Source: Zelonia costaricensis (taxonomy: Eukaryota; Euglenozoa; Kinetoplastea; Trypanosomatida; Trypanosomatidae). Taken from it: a stretch of 47,500 nucleotides of DNA. The stretch is from the NCBI GenBank assembly GCA_030849075.1, contig JASAOO010003501.1:1-47500 (forward strand), given 5' to 3'. The notes below the pieces were generated by a model that saw nothing but the letters and a program-made list of their open reading frames with translations, ran no database searches and was not told where the DNA came from. Below are positions 1-9,232 of the stretch, in pieces; the stretch's first letter is position 1, and each line of letters starts with the position of its first letter. Made by a program: the position numbers and the translations under genes.

Positions 1-1667
1 GCACACGACGGGCGCGGGGGTGGTGCATTCGCTTTGGGAGCGGTGAGAGAAGAGAACGATGCGATCGCTTGTGGCTCGCGGTTTCTTTCAGCCGCGCGGT
101 GTTGGCGCCGAACGCGTGCGGCTGTGGGGAGCTGCTAGCCCCGGCGCGAATAGAATCGAGGGGCACGGCGTCCGTCTTACGTTTGTTGTTTAGTGAGTTT
201 GAGAGGCTCTACGTAGTCCGACAGTGTCTGCACGACACCGCACACTTTAAAGGGGCCCCCTCCGCTTATCTGGCGTCCGCTATGAGCCATGCGTGCTCCC
301 CCCCTCACACTTCCCCCGGCGCGATGCCCACCTCACCGCACTACGAGGGGGGGGGGGAGATGGGGTGGGATGGGGGAGGCGACGCCAAGTGTTTGCGTGC
401 GTGCGAGGCCGGCAAAACGAGCAAAGAGCTGTGCACGTTGTAAACAAGAAAAAAGTGTAGCGAGGGAGTGAATCACAAGCAACATGTGCTTGGCCCTCTT
501 TCCATCTTCAAAGGGGTTAACGCCCGGTGCGTGCCTCGGCAGCGGAGGCCCCCACACGGATGGGCAGCACCCTCCCTCCACTGCTGCGAGTGCGCCCGTC
601 CAGTGCACAAGGGACCACAGCGAGGAGCGGAGAAGGGAAGAGTGGGTGTGAGGGCGCGGAGGAGGGAGGCAAGCCGCTGCGACAGGATCACAGTGGCATG
701 GCGGAAAGGCCGGGAGAAGCTGCACAACAGAGGGCAGCAAAAAAACCTCAGGAATAGAACACACACACACAGACGCACACACACAGACAGATGAACAAGC
801 AAACAGATGAGAGTGAATGAAGCTGTGTATGCTGCCAGGAACAGCTGAGGGGGAGGGGGAAAGGGGACGAGGCCGCGCACAGCGCAACCGAGGCACGTGT
901 GTGTTGGTGTGCGCTTGGGTGTGTGTTGCGCGGCGATGCAAAACAAAAAAAAAACCGCAAGAAGAGGGGGTGGGGTGGAGACGGTGGCAGGTGGATGTGC
1001 AGATATCCACAGAAAAAAATAGGAGGCCGCTCGGAAGTGCGCGAGTGTCGCCCTGCTGCTGGCACCCGGCAGCAGCGACGCCCTGGAGGAGGCGCGTATC
1101 TTCGTGAGCACGTCAAGAAGGAAGGTCAATAAGGCGGCCAAGGTGGGATGTGGGGGGGAGGGAGTGTGCCGGGGGTACATGACGAGAGCAGCGGCGACGA
1201 GCGAGACGCTGTGTGTGCACAGAGAGCTTGAGGCCGCGAGGAGAGCCGGTGTGGCAGCACAACGCTGCGACGCCGGCCTGCATCGTGGAAGGCCCCCCCC
1301 CTCCCCCCACACACTTCTGGCCTCGCATACCCGACACTGTCGCAGGACCCGCGGCAAAGTCCCAGAAACAGAAAACAAAACAAAACAGAAAGGAGCGATG
1401 AAAGGGCCGCGGCCAAGAACAGGCCTAAAGGACGACACAGGCGCGCCTGAGCGCTGCACGGGGCGAGGGGGTAAAGAGCACACGGCAGCCAAGAATGACA
1501 GAAGGAGGGACAGAGACTGGGCCACCATCGCAGGGCAGGATTGGCCACCGCCGTTGCCCTGCCCAGACACACACGCGTTGACACGTGTACCCACGACATA
1601 GCAGGTAGGTGGCACAGAGGAGTAGAAGAGGAAAGGGCGTAACGCACAAGGCCGTGAGGCGCCTCTC
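1..1667. other. Intergenic / 3' flank of the PSA-like pseudogene
   Basis: No supported gene. On the minus strand this would be the 3' UTR and spacer downstream of the frameshifted surface antigen. It contains a CA-rich stretch around 759-790, several G or C homopolymers (for example around 350-358 and 1296-1311) and A-rich runs. Open frames of up to 380 codons exist on the minus strand, but their translations are C/F/L/P/S/T-rich strings typical of translated polypyrimidine sequence, with no recognisable domain. Confidence 0.6.
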
Positions 1668-2676
1668 TCAGACGGCCTCCGCGCACACCGCGGCGACTAA
1701 CGCCACCAGCGACACCAGCGCGCTCACCGGCACAGACGCACCGTCCTCGTCGCAGTACGGCATACACCCACCACCCTCTGTGAGGAAGTAGTCATCGAAG
1801 CACACCACGCAATTCAGGTTGGTGGCGTCGCCGCAACGCGCACAGCCGTCCACGCCGCACACTGGCGCGGGCGTGGTTGTTGTTGTGGGAGCCTCCGTCG
1901 TGTGGTTGTGGTGGTCGTGGTTGTCATCGTCGTCGTCGCCGGACAGGCGTTGGTCGCTGAGCACGCCGCGCCGGTGTTAGCAGCGTCGGCGACAACGGTG
2001 ATCTTTGCGTTGGCAGTCCACGCCGCCGGCACGCACCCGCAGAAACGGTTGTTCGTCAGAGTGAGGGTCACCTTGGACGACAGGGCACCCCACTCCGCGG
2101 GGAGAGACCCAGTCAAGCCGCACGAGTCCACGTTGAGCGGCGTGAGGCTGCTCATGGACCCCCACTGCGGCGGCAGCGTGCCCGACATGGACGTCTTGTA
2201 CAGGCTCAGCGTCTGCAGCGTCGTCAGCGCACCCCACTCGGCCGGTAGCGTGCCGGTGATCTTCGAGTTCTGCGCACTGAAGTACACCAGCGCCGGCAGC
2301 GAGGCGAAGGAGGCGGGCAGGGTGCCCGTGATACCCTGCGAGTTTTTTCCGAAACGTACCTCTGTCAACAGCGAGTTCGCGTAGTCCAGCCTCAGCGGCA
2401 TCTCCGGCAGCGTGCCGGTGAGGACGAGGAGCCCTTGTCGACGGTAACCGAAGTGGCGCTGCAGGCCACGTACTCCCACGTGCAGAAGTCGGCCGCCGTC
2501 CACGACAAGCCGGGGACCGACGCGGCGAAGGCGCTGAGCACGGCGCGGGTGGCGGTCTGCTGTGCGGGGGTGTAGTCGGTGGACCTGACAGCGCGCGCCA
2601 GCGGCACTGTACCACACAGCATCAGCGCCACCACGAGGAGGGCGGCGTGCGCGGCGCGTTGTGCACACGACGGCAT
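1668..2676 (-). pseudogene. Frameshifted leucine-rich-repeat surface antigen, PSA/GP46 family
   Basis: Three consecutive pieces of one protein lie in three minus-strand frames. Piece 1, from the ATG at 2676, has a hydrophobic signal peptide (VVALMLCGTVPLA) and the N-terminal cap with the motif FCTWEYVACS. Piece 2 carries about five 23-24-residue repeats of the type TGTLPAEWGALTTLQTLSL. Piece 3 has a short Thr-rich stretch, a Cys-rich segment (CGVDGCARCG, NCVVCFDDY) and a hydrophobic C-terminus suited to GPI-anchor addition. This order is the standard layout of Leishmania promastigote surface antigen (PSA-2/GP46). The frame changes at about 2422-2433 and again at about 1899-1945, each equivalent to loss of one base (or gain of two). 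The second lies in an ACC/ACA-rich repeat. Neighbouring frames of 8.5 and 17 kb are intact, so a poor assembly is a less likely cause than real gene decay, though two local errors cannot be excluded. An intact product would be about 336 residues. Confidence 0.8.
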
Positions 2677-3219
2677 CGTGGAGGGCAGCGGGTGCGGGGG
2701 TAGGGGGGTGCAGAGTGGCGGAGGCGGAAGGCGGTGACGGGCAGCGGCGGTGGGCAATAGGTGGTGTTTGGGCGTCGGGGGAGGCGAGAGACGGGGGAGG
2801 GAACAAGGGTTGAGTGAGAGCGCGTGTTACTGTGATGCGGTGGTGTTGATGGAGGACCGCAGTATGTGCGTGGTCATGGGGAGGTACGCAGCTCAGTCGG
2901 GGCGAGCAAGAATACGTGCGTGTAGACTGCGTGAAGGGATATGTGAGGTGTGTATGTGTGGAAGAGCAGAAGGCGAAGGAGTGGGGGTGAAAGCATAGCA
3001 CAAGGCACGGGATACACACGCCCTGTGCGAGAATCGAAGGGGTGGGGAGAGGGCAGAGATGTCTGACGTGTCGACTTTCAAAACTGCATCGTCACGTCCC
3101 CGTTCTGCGCGATAGAAAAGAAGAGCTTGGACGACGTCTTGGTGTGCGTATTGCCAGCCAGCAACACTGGAGAGTAGGTAAGAAAAAAGTGGTGGGGCGA
3201 AGAGGCAGAGCTCACTGGC

Positions 3220-3220
<1 letters not shown>

Positions 3221-3255
<35 letters not shown>
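3221..3255. repeat. TG/CA dinucleotide microsatellite
   Basis: About 17 uninterrupted TG units on the plus strand, so CA units on the transcribed-RNA sense of the minus-strand genes. It is the longest pure dinucleotide run in the window and lies outside any coding region, in the presumed 3' UTR/spacer downstream of the hydrolase at 4260-5639. Confidence 0.95.
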
Positions 3256-3258
<3 letters not shown>

Positions 3259-3807
3259 CAGAGGAAAGGGGTCATCGTGCGGGTACTGGGCCACACGATG
3301 GACAGTCCAGAGGCGTGACGCAGTCTTCTTTCGTTTCGTCTCCTGTCCCGAGGGCAACGTCGCAGTCGACCGCACCCTCGTTGGAAAGGGCTCGCAATGC
3401 TTAGACGTCTCAAGGCCCCGGAAGACCAAGTTAAAACAAAGAAAAAAAAAGCTACTGGCGCCTGCAGGAGTGCAGGGGGTTCGCACGAACGGCAGGGCGC
3501 TGAAGCATGACATCCTCTTGCGCTCGATCTTTCACACGTTTGCGATCCTCAGCTGACTCGCTCCACAACCAATGCGACACCACAAACACAGGGCCCCGCC
3601 CCCTCCACTACGTCGACGTGACGCAAAGGCGAAGCCGGTGCGCCGAGATAGTCAGAAAGCGAGTCGGCATAAGAGGACGAAAAATGAAGAGATGCCGAGC
3701 TCCAAGCCAGACGCAGCACAGGCGTCCAGGCAGGGGCCCCCCCTTCTGCCCCCGCACCTCCTCACCGGGCTCTCTTCCACGTCCGCTGCATCCAGCACGG
3801 CGTCGCA

Positions 3808-3869
3808 GGGAAGAGGGAGCGGGGGAAGAGGGAGCGGGGGAGGGGGTTGGGGGTTGGGGGTTGGGTGGG
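3808..3869 (+). repeat. G-rich tandem block with G-quadruplex potential
   Basis: The plus strand carries two tandem copies close to GGGAGCGGGGGAAGA, followed by three GGGGGTT-like units and further G runs, giving many runs of three or more Gs within 62 bases. Such spacing allows intramolecular G-quadruplexes on the plus strand, which is the template strand for the minus-strand genes. Function is unknown; the location is the presumed 3' UTR/spacer downstream of the hydrolase at 4260-5639. Confidence 0.8.
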
Positions 3870-4259
3870 CTTCAGAACGAAAAGAAAGACGAGAGCCGCG
3901 GGGAGTTCGGCGATCTGGCAGAAGAGAGACAGAAACCAAAAAAAACTGCGAAAGACGTTGCGCGGTTCAGCGGCAGCGTTGCATGCTTTGAGAGTTGCAC
4001 GACAGGGCGGAGGACAAGGAGGACCATCGCACAAACACGTGCAGCACGGGTGCGTTCCCATCCTTTTTGCGCCTTCTGTGTGTGCGTCATACCGAGCTGC
4101 AGGTCGGTGCGCCCGTCACCCACAAGCCCCCCTTTCCTCTCCACCGCTCCACACGATATCGTCGGCCCCCCCACACTCTCTCTTGCCCGCCAAAGCCGCA
4201 ACCACGTATTCCCCGAGTCCGTCCGTTGCCTCTCCTCGTCGACCCATCACGCAGTGCCT

Positions 4260-5639
4260 TCACGCGGCCACGTCAAGCTGTTGGCCATCGTAGGCCAACT
4301 CAATGGACTGCGTTGCCAGAACAAAGGAGCGCTTTCTGTCCAGCGCCGCCGCAGCCTTCACGTGACGCGCAGCTCCGCCCTCGTCGGCGGCTGTCTCTGC
4401 ATCGAGCTCGTGCTGAACAGTGGCTTTGAGCTGCGCCAACTCCTCGGCCAGCTGGGCATTTGTGCGGTGGTGCTCGAGGGAGCAGAACATGCCCACAAAG
4501 TACGCCCGTCGCGGGGCGAGCGCCACGACGAGCGGCAGCGCTTCATCCATGCAGTAGTGCGACATGGATGGCGAGCCGCGCTCGGCAAGGCAGTCGACAA
4601 TTAACACGTCGATCTTCACGAGGTCCTGCAGGAACGCCATCGAGGCCGCAGGCACCTCGCTGACGTCCGAGATGTACACGACGCAGCTGCCAGCCGCCGG
4701 CGCCCCGGGCCGACTCCTGAAGGCGGTGCCGCGGCCGAACACCCAGGCCATTGAGGTGTAGCCCTTGCCGTGCTCGACCGGGAAAGAATAGAAGGGCAGC
4801 TCCGCCTCCGCCTCCGCCCCCTCCTCACCGGCATGCCGCTGCCGACTTCCACTCGCCGTCGCGGTAGCGCTAGTGCTGCGCAAGGACCTGAGAGGAAGGT
4901 ACATCTTCGCGGGCTTCGTCGCATCCATGTAAAACAGATCCATCACCGTGGAGGGCGAGGCGGTGCCCTCCGCGGGCGTCGGCGTAGTCGCATCGAGCCC
5001 GCGCGCCGCTTTGCCGACTGTGGCTGCGAGGACCGCGTCGTAGGCGGAGCGCGACGCCGGTGCTGGCCCGACGTCAACGCTGTGCCGCACCAGCTCCGGC
5101 GATACCATCGCAATTTGCTCCAGTGCTGGGGCGGTGAGGAAGGTGGGCAGGCGGCGCAGTGAGCGTGGAGTTGCCTCGGAGATGACACCAGCTGAAGCCT
5201 CGGCGTGGGCTGCAGGCGCCGCTGCGGACAGCCGCATTGCCGCCTCGGCTTGCATGGCGCACACGTCCTCGGCGCAGTGCATCGCGTCTGCGTGGCCGTG
5301 CGTGATGAGCAGCGCGTCCACGTACGCCACTCGCATGGGGGCCAGCACGCGCATGTAGGCGTTGCGGAAAGTCTTGCCGCAGTCGATGAGCACGTGGTGC
5401 CACTTCACGTGCTCATGTGCATCCCCCCCTTCCGTCGATGCAGCTGTCGCGTCGCCCTCGGCCGGGGCGGTAAATGAAACGGAGAGAAGGAGGGCCACAT
5501 TGTTGCGTCGGTTGGGGCCGCCCGGGTTGGCAATGGCATCGCGGCAGGCGCAGTCGGTGCCGAGATGCCCGATAACGGGAATCGCACACGACACGCCGGT
5601 GCCAACGAACGTGAGCTTCATGCGCGGCTGCATCGCCAT
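4260..5639 (-). CDS. Metallo-beta-lactamase-fold hydrolase, PhnP/RNase Z-like (paralogue A)
   Basis: 459 residues. The N-terminal FVGTGVSCAIPVIGH and the C-A-C at 30-32 followed by GPNRRNN match the opening of the PhnP-like branch of the metallo-beta-lactamase fold. Metal-ligand candidates are H114, H116 and D118 in THGHADAMH, H290 in FPVEHGKG, D325 in YISDVSEVP and H390/H391 near the end. The residue after Asp is Ala, giving HxHxDA rather than the HxHxDH of bacterial PhnP. The fold hydrolyses phosphodiester or other ester bonds using bound metals; the substrate here is unknown. No signal peptide or membrane segment is evident, so a cytosolic protein is likely. The start at 5639 is the first ATG after a predicted trans-splice site 18 bases upstream; the open frame extends further only from a TTG. 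Residues 261-345 are almost identical to the upstream paralogue through a shared DNA block, while the rest is clearly diverged. Confidence 0.88.
   Translation of the reverse strand: MAMQPRMKLTFVGTGVSCAIPVIGHLGTDCACRDAIANPGGPNRRNNVALLLSVSFTAPAEGDATAASTEGGDAHEHVKWHHVLIDCGKTFRNAYMRVLAPMRVAYVDALLITHGHADAMHCAEDVCAMQAEAAMRLSAAAPAAHAEASAGVISEATPRSLRRLPTFLTAPALEQIAMVSPELVRHSVDVGPAPASRSAYDAVLAATVGKAARGLDATTPTPAEGTASPSTVMDLFYMDATKPAKMYLPLRSLRSTSATATASGSRQRHAGEEGAEAEAELPFYSFPVEHGKGYTSMAWVFGRGTAFRSRPGAPAAGSCVVYISDVSEVPAASMAFLQDLVKIDVLIVDCLAERGSPSMSHYCMDEALPLVVALAPRRAYFVGMFCSLEHHRTNAQLAEELAQLKATVQHELDAETAADEGGAARHVKAAAALDRKRSFVLATQSIELAYDGQQLDVAA
4605..4859 (-). repeat. 255-bp near-identical block, copy A
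   Basis: This block in the 4260-5639 gene aligns without gaps to 7247-7501 in the neighbouring paralogue. I count two differences in 255 bases (positions 4734 and 4785, against 7376 and 7427). Identity falls sharply at both edges. It encodes residues 261-345, in the same reading frame as the other copy, and includes the third metal-binding His and the Asp of the ISDVSE motif. Confidence 0.95.
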
Positions 5640-6985
5640 CACTCCTCTGCGGAGGCACTGCCACGGGAAAGCAGTCAACAAGGCGAGGGAGGGAAGGGGG
5701 GGGGGAGTGCGGAAATCGGCCCCCCAGTCGAGGTGCTGCGCGCGTGTGTCTATGTGTGTGTGCGTGTGTCGGTTTGTGTTGAAAGGGGAGCACCTTGTTT
5801 TCCTGTTCCGGCAGTGACGGCGCTAGGGACAACGGTGCACGAGTTGTCGCCCGATGCCGGGGATTGAGGGGCTGGGACGGAGCGGCGAACACCGACGTTG
5901 TCGTGGTGCGCAGGAAAAGCAAGGGAGTGGATGGTGAACAAAGTGAAGGTGAGGCGTAACCACCCCGCACGAAGCGCACGAACACACACACACACACACA
6001 GAACAAAGAAAACGGCATACAGAGGAGAAGAATAAAGGAGGCCGCGACACTCTCGGTAGTCGCCTCCTCCGAGGTGCTTTCCACCGAGCACCATCCGAGC
6101 CCCGAGCAGCATCCTGTCCTCTCTTGCGCAAGCGCGCGAGAGAGGGGGGGGGGGGCTGAGCGGGGGGTGCCACGACCAAGTGAGCGGCTCTTACCCGAGC
6201 GTGCTTCAGGATCCCATTCCCGCATCGTCGGGACTCCTTGCTCTGGGGCGCAGACGGCGTCGGTTGTTCCGCCGAGGCCGCCGCGGTTTCGGCCTCTGCA
6301 CCGTGCGCGAAGTTCTTCAACCTCTCTGTACGGTGCTTCGTTGTTTGGGTCTATGCCGCATTTCAGTTGCTGGCGCCACACATGTAAGCCCATCCGCCTC
6401 ACACAACGTAGACACCGACCCACACACGCACACCTCCCCCCAACCCCCCGTGATCGTCGTCCCTCAGCATGCCCTGCCACGAGACACGGCAGCGGCGCCT
6501 TCGCCGTCGAGCATGCCCACGGCAGCTGGTGAGCACAAAGCGCTTATCGCAAAGCTCATGAGGCAACGTGCACGCCGCACCGACTTCCTGCGGAGAGGGC
6601 GGAGCGGGAGGGGGAGGGGGGAACCGAGAGAGTTGCGACGACGGGATAAGCTGAAGTCGCGTTCGCGCGGCACGCGTTGTGTGGTTGCGTGCGTGCGCTT
6701 GTGGCGGCCTCACGGTGTTGCTGCACCGCTACGGAGGCGTGTCGAACAGAGGCTGACGCGTGCGGGAGCGAGAACTGCCACACCGCAGCATGTGCAGGCG
6801 TGTGGTGAGCTGCGAGCGGCACACGCCAGGTGATCATGACCGGGAAACCACCCACGGTGGCGGAGACAGAGAACGACATGGGGAAAGATGCAACAGGCGC
6901 GCGTCCGCGTCTCCGGCTGCGCGCGTGCTCTCCAGTCATCTCCTTCTCCCCAAGAGCTTCGCCGTAGACATCGCGGCGCGCCTGC
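5640..6985. other. Spacer between the two hydrolase paralogues
   Basis: No supported gene. It holds the 3' UTR of the 6986-8380 gene and the 5' flank of the 4260-5639 gene. A CA microsatellite of about nine units lies at 5982-6000 and a G homopolymer at about 6145-6156. The predicted trans-splice acceptor for the downstream gene is at the left end and is listed separately. Confidence 0.6.
5658..5706 (-). promoter_or_regulatory. Predicted spliced-leader acceptor for the 4260-5639 gene
   Basis: On the minus strand a C/T tract (5706 down to 5685, containing a run of about ten C) is followed by the first AG at 5659-5658, which would leave an 18-base 5' UTR before the ATG at 5639. Trypanosomatid mRNAs receive a spliced leader at such sites. 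A second AG lies a few bases further on. Confidence 0.5.
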
Positions 6986-8380
6986 TCATTGTGGCAACGT
7001 CACCTGCATGCCGTCGTAGCCAAGCTGCACTGACTGAACCTCGCCCGGCTGCAGCGCGCCGGCGGCAACGCACGCGTGGAGGGCGGACTGCAGCTCGGCC
7101 AACCAAACGGAGTGCTCGAGTGCGCAGTGCATGCCGACGCCGAAAACGTAGCGAGGCTTGAGGGCGACAACAAGGCCCATCATATCGTCCTGACAGTAGT
7201 GCACGGGGCTCTTGCGACCCGCCGGGGAGAGGCAGTCGACGAAGAGCACGTCGATCTTCACGAGGTCCTGCAGGAACGCCATCGAGGCCGCAGGCACCTC
7301 GCTGACGTCCGAGATGTACACGACGCAGCTGCCAGCCGCCGGCGCCCCGGGCCGACTCCTGAAGGCGGTGCCGCGACCGAACACCCAGGCCATTGAGGTG
7401 TAGCCCTTGCCGTGCTCGACCGGGAAGGAATAGAAGGGCAGCTCCGCCTCCGCCTCCGCCCCCTCCTCACCGGCATGCCGCTGCCGACTTCCACTCGCCG
7501 TGGCGGCAGTGGCGGCCGTGGCGGTGATGGGCAGGTGCAGCTTCGCGGGTGCGTCCTCGTTCATGAAGAAGAGGTCCAGCGCGGTGCTGCGGCGAATGCC
7601 GATGTTCTGCCACCGCCCCTCCTGCCCCGCCTTCCCTTTCGCCACCGCCTGCGCTTCTCGCTGCTCGAGACACCCCGTCTGCTGCGCCGAGTGCTCCGCC
7701 GGCGTCGCCATGGCATCCCCGCTGACGACGCTGTTGCGCACAATGTAGTCCACCGACTTCTCCAGGACGGCGAAGGTGCTGCGTGAGAGATAGGTAGGCA
7801 CGAACGTGTCGACCACCCAGTCTCCACTGGCCACCATGTGCATCGTTTGCAGGTCACGCAGGTCGTCCAGCCCGGCGACGGCGTCGGCGTGGCCGTGCGT
7901 CAGCAGCAGCGTGTCCACCGTTCGGATGTCGCACTTGATCATGACGTTGAAGTAAGCGTCGCGGAACGTCTTGCCGCAGTCGATGAGAATGTGGGCGACG
8001 GGCTTGGTGCCCATGTAGTTGCCGGGCCGCGTCACCGCAAAGCACGCGTGGGAGGGGCCCGCCGCCGCCGACCCCGGCTGCGCGGTGTCGCTCTTCGCCC
8101 TCTCGGCTGCGGCTGCTGCTGCTGCATTGCGCTGCAGCTCCTCGAGGTCTGGCAAGTCCCGGCGCGGAAGGGTGATGAGAAGGCTGATGTTGTTGCGACT
8201 GTTCGGGCCCGTGGGGTCCGCGACGGCGGCCTCGCATGCGCAGCCGAGCCCGAGGTGGCCAATAACCGGAACGCCGGTGGAGACCCCGGAGCCTACCATC
8301 GTGAGCGTCATGTACCCCGGCGGCGGCGCCGTTGCGGGCTGACGCGCCACATGGCTGTGCTGCAGCGTAAAGGTGCTCAT
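6986..8380 (-). CDS. Metallo-beta-lactamase-fold hydrolase, PhnP/RNase Z-like (paralogue B)
   Basis: 464 residues. It has the same architecture as the next gene downstream: MVGSGVSTGVPVIGH, then C48-A-C50 and GPNSRNN, the metal motif THGHADAVAGLDDL (H162, H164, D166), FPVEHGKG (H323), YISDVSEVP (D358) and GMHCALEH near the C-terminus (H418/H423). This motif set marks an intact metallo-beta-lactamase hydrolase; the substrate is unknown. An Ala/Glu-rich loop at about 80-110 and another insert around 225-260 separate it from the shorter bacterial PhnP. The ATG at 8380 is the first after the predicted trans-splice acceptor at 8561/8560, and no other ATG lies in between; the open frame reaches further up only through UTR-like sequence. 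The gene is a tandem paralogue of 4260-5639, in the same orientation, 1.35 kb away. Residues 294-378 lie in the near-identical shared block. Confidence 0.88.
   Translation of the reverse strand: MSTFTLQHSHVARQPATAPPPGYMTLTMVGSGVSTGVPVIGHLGLGCACEAAVADPTGPNSRNNISLLITLPRRDLPDLEELQRNAAAAAAAERAKSDTAQPGSAAAGPSHACFAVTRPGNYMGTKPVAHILIDCGKTFRDAYFNVMIKCDIRTVDTLLLTHGHADAVAGLDDLRDLQTMHMVASGDWVVDTFVPTYLSRSTFAVLEKSVDYIVRNSVVSGDAMATPAEHSAQQTGCLEQREAQAVAKGKAGQEGRWQNIGIRRSTALDLFFMNEDAPAKLHLPITATAATAATASGSRQRHAGEEGAEAEAELPFYSFPVEHGKGYTSMAWVFGRGTAFRSRPGAPAAGSCVVYISDVSEVPAASMAFLQDLVKIDVLFVDCLSPAGRKSPVHYCQDDMMGLVVALKPRYVFGVGMHCALEHSVWLAELQSALHACVAAGALQPGEVQSVQLGYDGMQVTLPQ
7247..7501 (-). repeat. 255-bp near-identical block, copy B
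   Basis: Partner of 4605-4859, at a constant offset of 2642 bases with no gaps and two mismatches. It encodes residues 294-378 of this paralogue. Outside the block the two genes align only at the motif level, so the block is much younger than the gene duplication. Confidence 0.95.
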
Positions 8381-9129
8381 GACGGCACCGTGACGGGTGC
8401 GGCGTGCGGCGTACGGGAGAAACAGGCGAGAGAGGGGGGGGGGTGACGACGCGTGCGGGTGGCGCGGTGGTAGACGGCGCGCACGAGCGAGTGCCACGCG
8501 CGACGGAAGGAGGAAAGATGGTTGACGAGAGTGCGTGCGTGTTCGATGAGGACACAAACCTGAAGGCAACCCGCGGTGGTGGGGGTGGGGGTGGGGAGGT
8601 GTGATTCGCGATTTCGCTAGAAGTGAAGGGGACTGCAGCAGCGAAGGGGCTTCTCGAAGTAATCCCGCCAAGCGCTGCGAAACGCGAGCAGCGACACTAC
8701 TCGAAGCACGACACACATCGGTGGCGTGCGACGTGCACGAAAGCAGAGCAGCTACAGCGGTCATCGAGAAGGCGACCTGCGCGGCTCGGTGAACAGATGT
8801 GTGTGCGCGTCGTTCTGCGTGGGTTGGTTCTTTGGTGAATGTGGACTACATCATCTACGAAAAGGGCGCCCGCGTCGCCCTCGGTCAACACGTCTCTGCA
8901 GGAACCTAGCGAGGCCAATCCAGGCTTCAGCAACTGAGAAGCACAAGGAAGGAGCACCGGAGAGGAACGGGAGCTTCACATGCGCCCTCGCCGTCCCCGG
9001 CTCTAAACTGCGTGTCACCGCCCTCGCAGGATCAAGTGCGTTTGTGTGTGTGAAAGCTGGTACTTCACGTCGTACCTCAGCTCACTGCAGGCCGCTTTTA
9101 ATCTGCTTGCCAGCGGGCAGTAAGCACAA

Positions 9130-9161
<32 letters not shown>

Positions 9162-9232
9162 AGGTACACACACATGTGCACACGCGCGCGCACCGGACTT
9201 CATGACTGAGATCCACGGCTCATTCCACTCTC
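8381..9232. other. Spacer between dynein heavy chain and hydrolase B
   Basis: No supported gene. It holds the dynein gene's 3' UTR (right part) and the hydrolase 5' UTR (left part). A CA microsatellite lies at about 9129-9154. The part from about 8620 to 9100 is less repetitive than other spacers, but I recognise nothing specific in it. Confidence 0.6.
8560..8602 (-). promoter_or_regulatory. Predicted spliced-leader acceptor for the 6986-8380 gene
   Basis: On the minus strand a C-rich pyrimidine tract (8602 down to about 8575) is followed by TTGCCTTCAG, the first AG being at 8561-8560. The resulting 5' UTR of 179 bases contains no ATG before the chosen start at 8380. Confidence 0.45.

Larger units (their letters stand above)
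2677..4259. other. Spacer between the hydrolase and PSA-like genes
   Basis: No supported gene. It should hold the 3' UTR of the 4260-5639 hydrolase and the 5' flank of the PSA-like gene. It contains a long TG microsatellite (3221-3255) and a G-rich tandem block (about 3808-3869), listed separately. Pyrimidine-rich stretches on the minus strand around 2685-2780 could serve the PSA-like gene's trans-splicing, but no single acceptor stands out. Confidence 0.6.

Noticed and set aside
473..1615. 380-codon minus-strand open frame
   Set aside because: The translation consists of Ser/Pro/Leu/Cys/Phe strings from pyrimidine-rich UTR sequence, with no domain and no better start signal than chance.
8381..8764. 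128-residue N-terminal extension of the hydrolase at 6986-8380
   Set aside because: It runs through a predicted spliced-leader acceptor and microsatellite-like sequence; the conserved fold begins shortly after the ATG at 8380.
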